Part shown: positions 30,025 through 32,086 of the stretch, piece by piece
Layout: each line of letters begins with the position of its first letter
Position numbering within the stretch: the stretch's first letter is position 1
Origin: Gammaproteobacteria bacterium
Lineage (GTDB): Bacteria > Pseudomonadota > Gammaproteobacteria > Immundisolibacterales > Immundisolibacteraceae
Assembly: GCA_003645395.1 (NCBI GenBank)
Contig: QNFC01000002.1
Location: 1 to 32,086 of the forward strand
DNA length: 32,086 nt
Direction: 5' to 3'
Made by a program: the position numbers and the translations under genes
The notes under the pieces: model-generated
Told to the model about the DNA's origin: nothing
Database searches by the model: none
Seen by the model: the letters and a program-made list of their open reading frames with translations, nothing else

Positions 30025-31329
30025 ATGACTATCCCAAAGAAGTTCGCCGCCGCTCTGCTGACGACACTACTACTGCCATCAACCTTGATCGCCGGCCCAG
30101 CAATACAAGACTGGCAAACCAGTGGCGGCAGCAGAGTGCTATTTGTCACCGCACCATCACTACCCATGATCGACCTGCGCCTGGTTTGTGATGCTGGTTC
30201 AGCCAGAGATGGCAACCAGGGTAGCCTGGCATTAATGACCAACAACCTGCTGTTTTCCGGGGCCGGCAAGCTCAACGCCGACGCGATCGCTGCTGGGTTT
30301 GATGACCTCGGCGCACAGGTAGGCAGTTCGGTCGGGAACGACATGGCATCGCTGAGGCTGCGCAGCCTCAGCGATGCTGATCATCTGCAACCGGCGCTAG
30401 CACTGTTCGCTACGGTTGTGGGTGAAGCCGATTACCCAGCAGATGATTTCGAGCGAGAGCGGAAAAACTTGCTCATTGGCCTGCAGCAGGAAAAACAGAA
30501 CCCTGGGGCCCTCGCCCAGCGCGCATTTTACGGCGCCGCTTATGGCGATCACTCTTACGCAACCATGGCCAGCGGCACCCAGCAGAGTGTCGAAGCACTC
30601 ACGCGCAATGACCTGGTTGCGTTCAAACAGAAGTACTACACCAGTGCCAACTGCCTGGTCGTAATGGTCGGGGACCTTGAAAGGAGCCAGGCGGCAGCCA
30701 TCGCCGAGCGAATTACCGCAGGGCTCGCCGCTGGCGACAGGGCCGCCCCATTAGCTGCCGTTGCCAACAACTCCGCTGATTTTCAACAGATCACTCATCC
30801 ATCGCAGCAGACTCACGTTCTCATCGGCCAGCCCGCTGTCAGCCGTGGTGATGCGGACTATTTCCCGCTATTTCTGGGGAATCATGTCCTCGGTGGTAGC
30901 GGTCTGCTGTCGCGCATCAGCAAGGAGATTCGCGAAAAACGCGGCCTCGCGTACAGTGCTTATAGCTACTTTTCGCCCTTGCGTCAGCAAGGCCCCTACG
31001 TTATGGGCCTGCAGACCCGTAACGACCAGGCCGAACAGGCCGCACAACTATTGCGCGAAGAGCTGATTAAATTCCTTAAAGAGGGCCCAAACGAGAAAGA
31101 ACTGCGCGCCGCCAAGGAAAACCTGACCGGCGGCTTCCCCCTGCGCATCGACAGCAACGGCAAAATCATCGGTTACCTCGCGGTAATTGGCTATTACGAC
31201 CTGCCGCTGAACTATCTCGATACCTGGGTCGACCGCATTAATGTCATTACCAGCGAACAGGTTCGCGATGCTTTTGCCAGGCACATCGATCTCGAGCGAC
31301 TGGTAGAGATTCGCGTCGGCGGCAGCTAA
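30025..31329 (+). CDS. M16 family protein lacking HxxEH (non-catalytic partner)
   Basis: Signal peptide MTIPKKFAAALLTTLLLPSTLIAG; M16 C-terminal REKRGLAYSAYSYFSP; aligned zinc site reads NQGSLALMTNNLLFSG. ATG 30025 preferred over 29923. Confidence 0.9.
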   Translation: MTIPKKFAAALLTTLLLPSTLIAGPAIQDWQTSGGSRVLFVTAPSLPMIDLRLVCDAGSARDGNQGSLALMTNNLLFSGAGKLNADAIAAGFDDLGAQVGSSVGNDMASLRLRSLSDADHLQPALALFATVVGEADYPADDFERERKNLLIGLQQEKQNPGALAQRAFYGAAYGDHSYATMASGTQQSVEALTRNDLVAFKQKYYTSANCLVVMVGDLERSQAAAIAERITAGLAAGDRAAPLAAVANNSADFQQITHPSQQTHVLIGQPAVSRGDADYFPLFLGNHVLGGSGLLSRISKEIREKRGLAYSAYSYFSPLRQQGPYVMGLQTRNDQAEQAAQLLREELIKFLKEGPNEKELRAAKENLTGGFPLRIDSNGKIIGYLAVIGYYDLPLNYLDTWVDRINVITSEQVRDAFARHIDLERLVEIRVGGS

Positions 31330-31333
31330 CCGC

Positions 31334-31957
31334 TTGGCTCACAAGCGCGGTACGCTGCGCATCATCGGCGGCCAGTGGCGCGGCCGCCGGCTGCCAATCG
31401 TTGAAACAGAAGGGTTAAGACCCACTCCGGACCGGGTACGTGAAACCCTTTTTAACTGGCTACAACAGGAAATCGTCGGCAGCCATTGCCTCGATCTATT
31501 TGCCGGCACCGGGGCACTCGCTTTTGAAGCACTCTCACGGGGAGCAGAGCAGGTAACCGCGGTGGAGCGCAATCCCCGCGCCTGCAAACAGATGCAGCTG
31601 ACCGCCACTGACCTGGGCACTGACCGATTGACAGTGGTGTGCGCGGACGTGGGGGATTTCCTACGCCAAACGACTAACACTGACTCGGCCGCCGGCCCCA
31701 ATTCGAGCCCTGATTTTTGGCAAATTGTTTTTGTTGACCCACCCTACAGTCTCGGGTACCCACCGCCCCAATGGCCCCAGCTTAATCGACATCCCCGGCT
31801 CGCGGCCGATGCACTGGTCTACCTTGAAAGCCATGCCGATTATCGTGATACCGTGCTGAATAACACTGCAGCTAACTGGGTCGAGAAACGGAAAAAAGTG
31901 GCCGGAGAGGTCTGTTACCGATTATTACAACGGGACGACTTCGACAACAACCAATGA
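31334..31957 (+). CDS. rsmD: 16S rRNA (guanine(966)-N(2))-methyltransferase (TTG start)
   Basis: LRIIGGQWRGRRLP, RPTPDRVRETLFNWL, LDLFAGTGALAFEALSRGA, VFVDPPY. Confidence 0.96.
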   Translation: MAHKRGTLRIIGGQWRGRRLPIVETEGLRPTPDRVRETLFNWLQQEIVGSHCLDLFAGTGALAFEALSRGAEQVTAVERNPRACKQMQLTATDLGTDRLTVVCADVGDFLRQTTNTDSAAGPNSSPDFWQIVFVDPPYSLGYPPPQWPQLNRHPRLAADALVYLESHADYRDTVLNNTAANWVEKRKKVAGEVCYRLLQRDDFDNNQ

Positions 31958-32018
31958 CAAAGGGCGACCACATCCGCACAATGGCCCAGTCCGTCACCCA
32001 AATATTTGAGGAAGGAAA

Positions 32019-32086
32019 TTGATCAAAGCGGTTTATCCGGGCTCATTTGACCCCATCACCCACGGCCACCGCGACCTGGTCGAGCG
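32019..32086 (+). CDS. coaD: phosphopantetheine adenylyltransferase, 3' truncated by window (TTG start)
   Basis: MIKAVYPGSFDPITHGHRDLVE... from TTG 32019; SD GAGGAAGGA upstream. Too short for the ORF track. Confidence 0.95.
   Translation, partial: MIKAVYPGSFDPITHGHRDLVE

Overview
The window reads as an ordinary gammaproteobacterial (Pseudomonadales-like) housekeeping segment. I see no IS elements, prophage, CRISPR array or restriction/toxin cassettes. Gene order: M23 peptidase (5' truncated)–anmK | erpA–bactofilin–DUF6776-like | argC–tRNA-Gln(CTG)–rpsI–rplM | alpha/beta hydrolase | coq7 | VOC–trpC–trpD–trpG–trpE–rpe | ornithine-cyclodeaminase-like | phosphomannomutase (algC-like)–TM/cache-like protein–dut–coaBC | radC | rpmB–rpmG | Gld-type ABC system–DUF4340-like–mutM | GGDEF | ftsX–ftsE–ftsY | two M16 peptidase-like proteins–rsmD–coaD (3' truncated). 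The signals most worth following up: (1) a compact unannotated sRNA candidate at 6058-6142 (minus), with a sigma70-like promoter, a 5' hairpin whose UGGAGG loop is exactly complementary to a CCUCCA in the linker, anti-Shine-Dalgarno-like CCUCC repeats, and a perfect intrinsic terminator; (2) a CoaBC protein with an intact CoaB half but a CoaC half lacking recognisable catalytic motifs; (3) an apparent -1 frameshift at the start of the bactofilin gene; (4) an AlgC-type protein split into a membrane ORF and a catalytic ORF, with a terminator-like hairpin between them. All calls come from reading the sequence and supplied translations; no database search or folding program was run.
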